Origin: Deltaproteobacteria bacterium
GTDB taxonomy: Bacteria; Desulfobacterota; DSM-4660; Desulfatiglandales; Desulfatiglandaceae
Length of the DNA stretch: 21,069 bases
Assembly (NCBI GenBank): GCA_011051075.1
Contig: DREN01000454.1
Span: 1 to 21,069 of the forward strand
Direction: 5' to 3'
Below are positions 7,181-13,462 of this stretch, in pieces. Every line of letters starts with the position of its first letter. Position 1 is the stretch's first letter. Under the pieces are notes generated by a model that ran no database searches, had not been told where the DNA came from, and saw only the letters and a program-made list of their open reading frames with translations. The translations under genes and the position numbers were made by a program.

Positions 7181-7215
7181 TGCTTACTGCTTACTCCCTA
7201 CTGCTTACTCCCTAC
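7181..7215. repeat. Heptamer array, TGCTTAC/TCCCTAC family (5 units)
   Basis: Five consecutive 7-nt units are visible: TGCTTAC, TGCTTAC, TCCCTAC, TGCTTAC, TCCCTAC. The array ends 5 nt before the livH stop codon (7221-7223). The same heptamer family bounds the four-helix-bundle gene on the other side of livH (8126-8139, inverted, and 8553-8573, same orientation as here). Confidence 0.92.
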
Positions 7216-7220
7216 TATCC

Positions 7221-8105
7221 TTACACCCTCTCGATCCTCTCCCATCCCCATAGCCCGTAGGGTTTGAACAGGAGGAAGACGGCCATGAAGGCAAAGGGGA
7301 CGATCTCCTTGACCCCGCCAGGGAAGTACTGGTCAAGGTAGGTGCCTGAAAAATTCTGCAAAAGACCTATCATGATCCCTCCCACTATGGCCCCGGGCAC
7401 GGAGTTCAGCCCCCCCAGGACCACCGCTGGAAGAACCAGAAGCCCCAGATGGCCCACGGAGATGTTAATACCGTTGATGTTCCCTAAGAGGGCCCCGCCC
7501 ACGCCGGCGCTCATGAAGGCGATGGCCCAGGCCGATGCATACACGAACCGGGCGCTCACCCCCAGGGAGAGGGCCGCGGTCTCGTCATCGGCTGTGGCCT
7601 GCATGGAAAGGCCCCACCGGGTATATTTGAAAAAGGCAACAAAGACGATAAGCAGGATTATGGACAGTATAAATGACCAGAGATATACGGGAGATATTTT
7701 CAGGAGACCCACTGTAATGGGCTTTATGTCAAATACAGGGGGGGTAAAGACCCTGGTGTCCGACCCCCATATGTATCCGATGAGTCCTTTCAGGAAGAAG
7801 GAGATCCCCACCGTTACCATGATAACGGCCAGGATCGGTTCCCCGATCAGTTTGTCCAGGAATATACGTTCGGTCAGAAAACCCAGGATAATCCCCACCA
7901 GCAGGGTCAGTAGCACGGCAGGGACAAAGGGGACTCCTATGGTATAGAAGGTGTAGGTGACGTAGGCCCCCACAAGGGTCAACTCGCCCATGGCCAGGTT
8001 GAGAACCCCTGAGCACTTGTAGATGAGGACCCATCCCAGGGCCACCAGGGCGTAGATGCCTCCCACCATGATACCCGTGGTCAGACTCATGAAAAACAGC
8101 TCCAT
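7221..8105 (-). CDS. livH: ABC transporter permease, LivH-like
   Basis: This is the first inner-membrane permease of the importer. The 294-residue protein is hydrophobic throughout, with about eight membrane segments. LivH signatures are visible: 'GGIYALVALGWVLIYKCSGVLNLAMGELTLVGAYV' at the N-terminus, 'RWGLSMQATADDETAALSLGVS' for the ATPase-contact loop, and 'VVLGGLNSVPGAIVGGIMIGLLQNF' near the end. The length is usual for the family. GGGAGG lies 6 nt before the ATG at 8105. The gene is sandwiched between two copies of the same heptamer repeat family, one just past its stop and one just upstream of its ribosome site. Confidence 0.94.
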   Translation of the reverse strand: MELFFMSLTTGIMVGGIYALVALGWVLIYKCSGVLNLAMGELTLVGAYVTYTFYTIGVPFVPAVLLTLLVGIILGFLTERIFLDKLIGEPILAVIMVTVGISFFLKGLIGYIWGSDTRVFTPPVFDIKPITVGLLKISPVYLWSFILSIILLIVFVAFFKYTRWGLSMQATADDETAALSLGVSARFVYASAWAIAFMSAGVGGALLGNINGINISVGHLGLLVLPAVVLGGLNSVPGAIVGGIMIGLLQNFSGTYLDQYFPGGVKEIVPFAFMAVFLLFKPYGLWGWERIERV

Positions 8106-8123
8106 CAGTTTCCTCCCTTTTGA

Positions 8124-8143
8124 TAGTAAGCAGTAGGCAGTAC
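8124..8143. repeat. Left inverted repeat of the cassette (two inverted heptamers)
   Basis: On the plus strand this reads TAG, then heptamers GTAAGCA (approximately 8126-8132) and GTAGGCA (8133-8139), then GTAC. These are the reverse complements of TGCTTAC and TGCCTAC, the units found at the right end and beyond livH. Confidence 0.85.
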
Positions 8144-8158
8144 AGAGCGATAAGCTGC

Positions 8159-8536
8159 CTAATGGCAGAATTTGTCTGCCTTTTCTATCATACCATATAA
8201 CATTCGATTCACTTCATCATACTTCTGAATAAAACGCTGATACTGAGCATCTTCAATGTAACCAAAACCTCTTGAAAAACCCAACCATACTTCAGTTTCA
8301 CCTGCTTCGCCCGCACAATCAATCAATTTACTAACGAATGCCTTTTCGTAGCGTCTCTTTTTCCATGCTTCGGCCAAATTTGCTGGAATGCTTCGAGAAG
8401 ATCTTCTTATCTGGTCTATAAGGGAATACTTCTCTTCTTTTGGATATCTCTTGGTACCTTCATGAATTTCCAGGGCAAGCTGATAGGCCACAGAATAAAC
8501 GTTTAGATCTTGATAACCCCTATGGTCACCACTCAT
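8159..8536 (-). CDS. Four-helix-bundle protein (S23 / 23S rRNA intervening-sequence protein family)
   Basis: The 125-residue protein matches the four-helix-bundle family typified by proteins encoded in 23S rRNA intervening sequences and related in fold to the Avd accessory protein of diversity-generating retroelements. Visible hallmarks are 'YQDLNVYSVAYQLALEIHEGTKRYPKEEKYSL' (first helix), 'DQIRRSSRSIPANLAEAWKKRRYEKAF' (41-67, the most conserved block), 'ETEVWLGFSRGFGYI' and a last helix 'YDEVNRMLYGMIEKADKF'. Members are small, basic and presumably nucleic-acid-binding; their function outside rRNA is unknown. It is intact, with G-rich sequence (GGGGTGGG) directly before the ATG. A 5-bp hairpin (CTGCC/GGCAG, 8155-8168) places its stop codon in the loop. 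Its low G+C and flanking inverted repeats mark it as an insertion in the liv operon. Confidence 0.88.
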   Translation of the reverse strand: MSGDHRGYQDLNVYSVAYQLALEIHEGTKRYPKEEKYSLIDQIRRSSRSIPANLAEAWKKRRYEKAFVSKLIDCAGEAGETEVWLGFSRGFGYIEDAQYQRFIQKYDEVNRMLYGMIEKADKFCH

Positions 8537-8552
8537 CCCACCCCCAAAATAC

Positions 8553-8575
8553 TCCTTACTGCCTACTCCCTACTA
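8553..8575. repeat. Right inverted repeat of the cassette (three heptamers)
   Basis: Three 7-nt units are visible on the plus strand: TCCTTAC, TGCCTAC, TCCCTAC, followed by TA. They lie between the start codon of the four-helix-bundle gene (8536) and the stop codon of the acyl-CoA synthetase (8581-8583). Confidence 0.88.
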
Positions 8576-8580
8576 CCCTC

Positions 8581-10503
8581 TCACAAGTTGATCTCCTGGA
8601 TGCGCAAGTCGGTCTTTATGTGCTGCTCCCTCCCGTCTTCGTAGGTGATTGTGGTATCCATATGAACCACATCCCTATCTGAGTAGAGGCCGTCCACAAT
8701 ATCCCTGTACCTGTTCTCCACAAAGGCCCGTCTCAGTTTGGAGGTCCTTGTCAGCTCCTCATCATCCGCATCAAACACCTTGTAGAGGTTCACAAACTTC
8801 CTGATCTTGGCGGGATCGGGAAGGTCCTTGTTTGCCTCCTCGATCTGTTTCTGAACAAGGTCATAGACCTCCGGCTTCTGTGAAAGTTCCGGGTAGCTGG
8901 TGTAGTTGAGTTTCTTGTCGTCGGCCCACTTCCCCACCACCGCGTAATCGATACACATGACAGCGGTAACGTACTCCCTGTTATCGCCTATGGCCCATAC
9001 CTCCTGAACAAAGGGGCTGAACTTGAGCCGCGTCTCAAGGTACTGGGGCGAAAAGGGCCTTCCGTCGCTCAGGGTCATGACGTCCTTGGATCGGTCAAAC
9101 ACCACCAGATGACCGTCTTCATCAATAAAACCCCGGTCACCTGAGTGGAGCCAGCCGTCCACAAGTGTCTTTTTTGTGGCCTCCTCATTCTTATAATACC
9201 CGATGAATACAGAGGGGCTCTTTGTAAGGATCTCGCCTTCTTCCGATATCCTTATATCTGTCTCGGGGATGGGCGTTCCCACGGTATCGTACTTGATATC
9301 CCCGTCCCTGTGCACGACCGAGATACCGGCCACCTCTGTCTGTCCGTATATCTGCTTGAGATTAACACCCAGGGCGTGGAAGAACTTGAAATGGTCAGGC
9401 CCCATGGCGGCCCCGCCCGTGTAGCAGTGCCTGACCCTGGACAGGCCCAGGTGGTCCTTAAGCTTCTTCTGAACGGTTATGGATGCGATCCAGTTCAAAA
9501 ACTTCAGCAGGGGAGGAACCGGCTTTTTTTCAAACTTGAGGCCTGCGGCCCTGTACCCTACCTTTGTGGCAAACTGGTAGAACGTTCTCTTGATCCAGGT
9601 GGAGTCTATATGTTTTACCTGCACCTGACGGGTCATCCCCTCGTAGAGCCGGGGTGGAGCAAACATCACGTGGGGCCCGATCTCACGGATATTCTCCTGG
9701 GCGGTTTCAGGCTCCTCGGGGAAGTTCAGGGTGTAGCCGATCTGAAGGCCGCAGGATATGGACATCATCTGCTCGCCTATCCAGGCAAAGGGGAGGTAGG
9801 ATACGAAATCATCGGTGTCGTAGCACGGGTCAACGGCCATGAGGTTCTTCCCCATGGTTAGCATGTTCCAGTGGGTCAACAGTGCCCCTTTGGGCAGGGC
9901 CGTGGTCCCGGAGGTGTAGAAAAGGAGGCACACATCGTCACCGTGACCCTCGTTTATCATCTTTTCAAAGAGATCCGGCTCCTTTCTGTCGAGCTCCTTT
10001 CCCAGTTCCTGGACCTTTTTTATGCTCATGAGATAGTCCTGGTGGTAGTTCCTCATCCCCTTGGGATCATCCCATATTATGGTCTTCAGCTTGGGGCAGT
10101 CGGGCTTGATAAAGATCCCCTTATCCACCTCTTCCTGGGTCTCACCCACAAAGAACTTGGAGTCGGAGTGATCAATGATATACTTAACCTCATCCATCAT
10201 GCAGTCCTGGAAAAGCCACACGCCGACCCCGCCGGCACACATGGCGGCCATCTCGGCCCAGAGTCCCTCGGGGCGGTTGTCTCCGATCATGGCCACCTTA
10301 TCCCCCCGCTTCAACCCGAGACTGACCATACCAAGGCTTAAATACTTTACATTGTCAAAATAGTCCTGCCAGGTGAAAGGGATCCATATGCCAAACTCTT
10401 TCTCCCTCATGGCCACCTTGTTTTTTCCGTACTTCCTGCACTGTCTAAGAAAGAGCTTGGGAATCGTGAGGTCCTTGGTGATCTCTATCCCGGATCCGTT
10501 CAT
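8581..10503 (-). CDS. Long-chain acyl-CoA synthetase (FadD15-type AMP-binding ligase)
   Basis: This 640-residue ligase forms an acyl-adenylate and then an acyl-CoA from ATP, CoA and a carboxylic acid. Canonical motifs are present: phosphate-binding loop YTSGTTALPKG (196-206), 'QIYGQTEVAGISVV', 'GWLHSGDRGFIDEDGHLVVFDRSKDVMTLSDG', and a C-terminal 'LTRTSKLRRAFVENRY' supplying the catalytic lysine. The long C-domain ending in EINL and the overall length match the FadD15 group. AAGGAGGT overlaps the livG stop codon and lies about 10 nt before the ATG, and the genes are only 8 nt apart, so translation is probably coupled. A ligase between livG and livH is a familiar arrangement in organic-acid uptake systems. 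Acyl-chain preference is unknown. Confidence 0.93.
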   Translation of the reverse strand: MNGSGIEITKDLTIPKLFLRQCRKYGKNKVAMREKEFGIWIPFTWQDYFDNVKYLSLGMVSLGLKRGDKVAMIGDNRPEGLWAEMAAMCAGGVGVWLFQDCMMDEVKYIIDHSDSKFFVGETQEEVDKGIFIKPDCPKLKTIIWDDPKGMRNYHQDYLMSIKKVQELGKELDRKEPDLFEKMINEGHGDDVCLLFYTSGTTALPKGALLTHWNMLTMGKNLMAVDPCYDTDDFVSYLPFAWIGEQMMSISCGLQIGYTLNFPEEPETAQENIREIGPHVMFAPPRLYEGMTRQVQVKHIDSTWIKRTFYQFATKVGYRAAGLKFEKKPVPPLLKFLNWIASITVQKKLKDHLGLSRVRHCYTGGAAMGPDHFKFFHALGVNLKQIYGQTEVAGISVVHRDGDIKYDTVGTPIPETDIRISEEGEILTKSPSVFIGYYKNEEATKKTLVDGWLHSGDRGFIDEDGHLVVFDRSKDVMTLSDGRPFSPQYLETRLKFSPFVQEVWAIGDNREYVTAVMCIDYAVVGKWADDKKLNYTSYPELSQKPEVYDLVQKQIEEANKDLPDPAKIRKFVNLYKVFDADDEELTRTSKLRRAFVENRYRDIVDGLYSDRDVVHMDTTITYEDGREQHIKTDLRIQEINL

Positions 10504-10511
10504 GTCTTGTT

Positions 10512-11333
10512 CTACCTCCTTGTGGAATACAAATCCTCTTCACCCAGATAGGCCTTTATCACTTCCGGATTGGCCTGCACCTCCTCAGGGGTCCCGTCCA
10601 TGATCTGATTGCCGAAGTTCAGTACATTGACCCGGTGAGAGATGTCCATGACCACGCCCATATCGTGTTCCACCAGAATACAGGTTACCCGCCAGCGTTC
10701 CTCCTCGTTTATGTCCAGTATAAAACGGGCCATGTCCTCCACCTCTTCAAGGTTCAGCCCGGCCAGAGGCTCATCCAAGAGGAGAAGTTCCGGGTTGAGG
10801 GCCAGGGCCCGGCCCAGCTCCACGCGCTTTTGAAGACCGTAGGGGAGCATATGAGCGGGCTTGTCTCTGATGCTTTCAATCTCTAAGAGATCTATGATCT
10901 CCTCTTCAATGAACCTCCTTGAGGAAATCTCCTCGGCCCTGGTCTTTCCCACATAGATGGAACCACTGATGATCCCGCTCTTGAGATGAATATGTCTGCC
11001 CAGGCGGATGTTGTCCAGGACGGTCATCCCTCCGAAAAGCTCCAGTTTCTGGAAGGTCCTGGAAACCCCCAATTCCGCCCTCCTGTAAGGCCGGAGTCCA
11101 TTGATCTTCTGGCCCTTGTAAAAGATGTTCCCCTTCTGAGGCCTGTAAAGCCCGTTGATACAGTTCATCATAACCGTCTTGCCTGCACCATTAGGGCCGA
11201 TGATGGAGTGAATTTCACCCTTTCTCACCTCGAGGTTTACCCCGACCAGGGCGGCCACCTTTCCAAAGGACATGTGGATATCTTCCAGTTTAAGAATTAT
11301 GTCGCCTTCTTTAAGTCCCCCCCCCTGAACCAT
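10512..11333 (-). CDS. livG: Branched-chain-amino-acid-type ABC transporter ATPase, LivG-like
   Basis: This is the first gene of the transporter operon. The protein (273 residues from the chosen start) shows Walker A GPNGAGKT (46-53), 'RPYRRAELGVSRTFQKLELFGGMTVLDNIRLGRH' typical of LivG, the signature LPYGLQKRVELGRAL (163-177), Walker B LLLLDEPLAGL (183-193) and 'VEHDMGVVMDISHRVNVLNFG' with the switch His. An in-frame ATG at 11348 would add MEARD, but it has no good ribosome site, whereas GGAGG lies 8 nt before the ATG at 11333. Its stop overlaps the ribosome site of the following ligase. Confidence 0.93.
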   Translation of the reverse strand: MVQGGGLKEGDIILKLEDIHMSFGKVAALVGVNLEVRKGEIHSIIGPNGAGKTVMMNCINGLYRPQKGNIFYKGQKINGLRPYRRAELGVSRTFQKLELFGGMTVLDNIRLGRHIHLKSGIISGSIYVGKTRAEEISSRRFIEEEIIDLLEIESIRDKPAHMLPYGLQKRVELGRALALNPELLLLDEPLAGLNLEEVEDMARFILDINEEERWRVTCILVEHDMGVVMDISHRVNVLNFGNQIMDGTPEEVQANPEVIKAYLGEEDLYSTRR

Positions 11334-11689
11334 ATCACGGGCCTCCATTTTGCGCTACGTTGTTGTTTTGCGGTGTTAAAGACAAGATGGGCGAAATACG
11401 CCGGCATAAAATCCCTATGACTGAAAACTGAAAAGGTATTGCAATGCTGATTCACGCCCCGATCAAGCTAATTTGCCTAAAAAATCACGCGAAGCAGAAA
11501 CAGGCACAGGGCCCGCAGGAAAGATCAAAACAGGGCAGACTGTCCTTCGCACCAGCCCCCCCCGGAGTCAAGTACGCAATCAGTGGAATTATCACTTACC
11601 TGCTCCGTCAACCTTTGTCAACAAAAATGTATCCCGCAGGCTTTCGAGGCGTTGAGAGGGGCCAGGATGAGCCCTAAGGGTGAACAGGC
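11334..11689. other. Non-coding gap between the dGTPase gene and livG
   Basis: No supported gene lies here. It should contain the 3' end of the dGTPase transcript and the promoter of the liv operon. A TGAGCC/GGCTCA hairpin (about 11668-11692) overlaps the dGTPase stop codon, but its T-run lies on the wrong side for a minus-strand terminator. The best minus-strand promoter match is at 11593-11621. Confidence 0.6.
11593..11621 (-). promoter_or_regulatory. Possible sigma70-type promoter of the liv operon
   Basis: On the minus strand, a perfect -35 TTGACA (11616-11621) is followed after exactly 17 nt by TAAGTG (11593-11598), a weak -10. A second TTGAC overlaps the spacer. It would give a leader of about 250 nt before livG. 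The weak -10 keeps this tentative. Confidence 0.33.
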
Positions 11690-12859
11690 TCAAAAAAAGT
11701 CAGGACTCGTTTCAGGAAAAAAATTCCTGCGGCACTGACCCAAGAAGTACTCGTCCGTCATGCCCGCAATAAAATCGCGCACAATACCGGCGGGCGGGGT
11801 CTTCTCCAGGTATTTCCCAGACATCCCCTCTAAAAATCCCCTGTATATGACGGAACCCTGGTTACCCGTTTCCAGATCCTCAAGATATTTTTCAAACAAC
11901 AGCGCAAACATACGTCTGATCTTTGCGGTCTCACCCTTGACCCTGGAGTCCTGGTAAATACGCTTCTCATTGAACTCCTTCAGCTCCTTCAGGGCCGATC
12001 CCACATGGGCGCTGAAACTAAGGTCCTCCCTATCCAAACTGTTGGCCACAAGGTCCTCCACAAGGGCGTAGACTATCTTGCCGTTGGTATCCCCCAGGAC
12101 CTCCCTGCAGTTGACAGGTATATCCTCCCTGCGGATCAGGCCCAGCCTGATTGCGTCCTCTATATCCCTGCCTATGTAGCTTATGGTATCGGCCATCCTT
12201 ACCACGCATCCCTCCAGGGTCATGGGCCGCAGATCCAAGGAAGGGTCTTCTCCCTTCTGTCTCATCTCCAGGGCCAGGGCCCTGAAATCCTTTTTCCCCA
12301 CGGGACCCAGTGACTGGGAATGGATCTCCCCGTCATGGCAGAGGATCCCGTCAAGCACCTGGAGGGTCAGATTCCAGCCCCTTCCCTTCCTCTCTATCTC
12401 CTGCAGGAAACGTACGCCCTGTATATTGTGGAGAAACCGTCCCATATGATGGGCCTCGCAGAGGTCTGAGAGGAAGCTCTCTCCATCATGGCCGAAGGGG
12501 GTATGACCGATGTCGTGCCCCAGGGCTATGGCTTCGATCAGGTCCTCATTGAGTCTCAGAAGTCGCCCGATGGTCCTTGCGATCTTTGATACGAGCTGCA
12601 CGTGGAGGACCCTGTGGGTGATATGATCGTTCTTTATCAGGTAAAAGACCTGGGTCTTGTCTATGTAGCGGGAATATGCCAGGGAGTGTAGAATCCGGTC
12701 GGAATCAACAGAAAAGCACTGTCTGTGGCCCTGTTCAATATCATCGTCTGTCTCCCTTCTCAGCCCGCTCCGGCTGAGGCAGGCCCGGGGGGAAAGCCTT
12801 TCCTCCTCTTTTTCGTCCAGGGTCCTTCTGATTCCCCTTAGCAGGCTGCTGTAGGTCAC
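11690..12859 (-). CDS. dgt: dGTPase-like HD-domain deoxynucleotide triphosphohydrolase
   Basis: This 389-residue protein matches dGTPase-type enzymes, which hydrolyse dNTPs to the nucleoside and tripolyphosphate in the cytoplasm and so shape dNTP pools. Landmarks are 'DSDRILHSLAYSRYIDKTQVF' (52-72), the metal-site 'RVLHVQLVSKIARTIGR' with His86, the HD dyad in 'ALGHDIGHTPFGHDGE' (His115-Asp116) and a later 'VRMADTISYIGRDIEDAI' that supplies the last metal-site Asp. The start is GTG at 12859, overlapping the stop of the upstream 83-residue gene by four bases (GTGA), so the two are translationally coupled. The nucleotide preference is not predictable from sequence. The pair is divergent from rpsB. 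Confidence 0.9.
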   Translation of the reverse strand: MTYSSLLRGIRRTLDEKEEERLSPRACLSRSGLRRETDDDIEQGHRQCFSVDSDRILHSLAYSRYIDKTQVFYLIKNDHITHRVLHVQLVSKIARTIGRLLRLNEDLIEAIALGHDIGHTPFGHDGESFLSDLCEAHHMGRFLHNIQGVRFLQEIERKGRGWNLTLQVLDGILCHDGEIHSQSLGPVGKKDFRALALEMRQKGEDPSLDLRPMTLEGCVVRMADTISYIGRDIEDAIRLGLIRREDIPVNCREVLGDTNGKIVYALVEDLVANSLDREDLSFSAHVGSALKELKEFNEKRIYQDSRVKGETAKIRRMFALLFEKYLEDLETGNQGSVIYRGFLEGMSGKYLEKTPPAGIVRDFIAGMTDEYFLGQCRRNFFPETSPDFF

Positions 12860-13107
12860 TGGTCCGAATCCTCCCCGGTCCCGGGTTTTGAATAGACCTT
12901 TCTGATCTCATCTATGACCTTCTTTCCCCTCTGCACAATAACCTCACGGGCCGCGTCGGCCACCATCCTGGACCTCGCCTCCAGATAATCATCCCCGGGC
13001 GACGTCCCCCTCTCCCTTTTGTACTTCCATCTGAGGATCGAGCGCGCAAGGCCGACCTCCGCGTCCTCGGCGAGCCTTCTGAGACCTTTCTTCAGGTTTT
13101 TATCCAC
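12856..13107 (-). CDS. Small conserved-looking protein of unknown function, coupled to the dGTPase
   Basis: I do not recognise this 83-residue protein. It is highly charged (KNLKKGLRRLAEDAEVGLARSILRWKYKRERG at the start, then a helical R/K/E-rich second half), with no membrane segment or signal and no metal-binding cysteines, and is likely all-helical. The start is GTG at 13107 with AGGG about 6 nt upstream and GGAGG further back. Its stop overlaps the dGTPase GTG start by four bases, which argues that it is a real gene and may act with or regulate that enzyme. It is the first gene of the minus-strand unit facing rpsB. Confidence 0.7.
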   Translation of the reverse strand: MDKNLKKGLRRLAEDAEVGLARSILRWKYKRERGTSPGDDYLEARSRMVADAAREVIVQRGKKVIDEIRKVYSKPGTGEDSDQ

Positions 13108-13164
13108 TGCCCTGCCTCCCTCCCGGCGGACTCATCCCTCTCATGGGGTTGAAAAATTTTTTTC

Positions 13165-13193
13165 TTGCAAATCAAAACCCGCAATGTTAAATA
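13165..13193 (+). promoter_or_regulatory. Possible promoter for the rpsB operon
   Basis: TTGCAA (13165-13170), a 17-nt spacer, then TAAATA (13188-13193), in an A/T-rich stretch. Both hexamers deviate from consensus (4/6 and 3/6), so the match is weak. Its position, about 270 nt before rpsB, fits a long structured leader. Confidence 0.33.
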
Positions 13194-13231
13194 TATCGGC
13201 TTATGAATTTTAGGCATGTGGGGCAAAATGC

Positions 13232-13265
13232 CTGATTCATGGTTTAATGGGAGTTGATGAATCAG
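13232..13265. promoter_or_regulatory. Perfect 9-bp inverted repeat in the rpsB upstream region
   Basis: CTGATTCAT (13232-13240) is the exact reverse complement of ATGAATCAG (13257-13265), with a 16-nt spacer. It could be a hairpin in the rpsB leader or a dyad operator in the divergent promoter region. The spacing of 25 bp between half-site starts does not by itself decide this. Confidence 0.5.
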
Positions 13266-13323
13266 AAATCGTCACGGACGTCTCAGGATCAGCCCAATAA
13301 TAGCAATTATGGAGAATTAGCTC

Positions 13324-13342
13324 AAGGGCCAAAATGGCCCTT
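13324..13342. other. Hairpin AAGGGCC/GGCCCTT in the rpsB leader
   Basis: A perfect 7-bp stem (13324-13330 with 13336-13342) closes an AAAAT loop. Only two further T residues of a short TTT run follow before AAA, so it is not a good terminator. It may be the first element of the leader fold. Confidence 0.5.
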
Positions 13343-13372
13343 TAAATCACAGGTCCGGATTATTGCCAGGTA

Positions 13373-13444
13373 CCCCTGAGCCCCCAGGGGCCAGAACTCT
13401 CCGGACCGAGGTAAAACCGGCATGGAGGTCCGTGAAGGGACCTC
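13373..13444 (+). promoter_or_regulatory. Structured rpsB 5' leader with mutually exclusive hairpins
   Basis: Three helices can be drawn by hand. CCCCTG (13373-13378) pairs with CAGGGG (13385-13390). CGGACC (13402-13407) pairs with GGTCCG (13427-13432). GAGGTCC (13425-13431) pairs with GGACCTC (13438-13444), ending 8 nt before the AAGGAGG ribosome site. The last two share 13427-13431, so they cannot coexist. This suggests a switchable leader such as autogenous control by S2, which is known for rpsB in other bacteria with different structures. Confidence 0.5.
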
Positions 13445-13462
13445 TCGACAAAGGAGGATTTA

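Larger units (their letters stand above)
8124..8575. mobile_element. Putative 452-bp non-autonomous cassette carrying a four-helix-bundle gene
   Basis: The segment is bounded by inverted repeats of about 20 nt (8124-8143 against the reverse complement of 8556-8575) that match at 17 of 20 positions by hand alignment. Inside is a single gene of about 39% G+C (141 of 360 bases counted by hand), against about 58% in a sampled livH row. The right boundary is 5 nt from the ligase stop codon and the left one 7 nt from the livH ribosome site, so the unit occupies the whole intercistronic gap. No target-site duplication is convincing and there is no transposase, so mobility is inferred from composition, termini and the known patchy spread of this gene family. 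Confidence 0.5.

Noticed and set aside
5853..7215. CRISPR array
   Set aside because: The repeated units are 7 or 16 nt and directly adjacent, with no spacers of regular length and no cas genes nearby.
8113..8580. Target-site duplication around the four-helix-bundle cassette
   Set aside because: Only CCCT occurs on both sides, at unequal distances from the repeats; this is too short to support a duplication.
9145..9861. 238-residue plus-strand open frame opposite the acyl-CoA synthetase
   Set aside because: It lies wholly inside a gene with canonical ligase motifs on the other strand and shows no protein family features.
11444..11677. 77-residue plus-strand frame in the dGTPase-livG gap
   Set aside because: No ribosome site, low-complexity polar sequence, no family resemblance, and it overlaps the likely liv promoter.
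13324..13346. Intrinsic terminator upstream of rpsB
   Set aside because: The 7-bp stem is good, but the following TTTAAAT is too short a T-run and it precedes, rather than follows, a gene on that strand.
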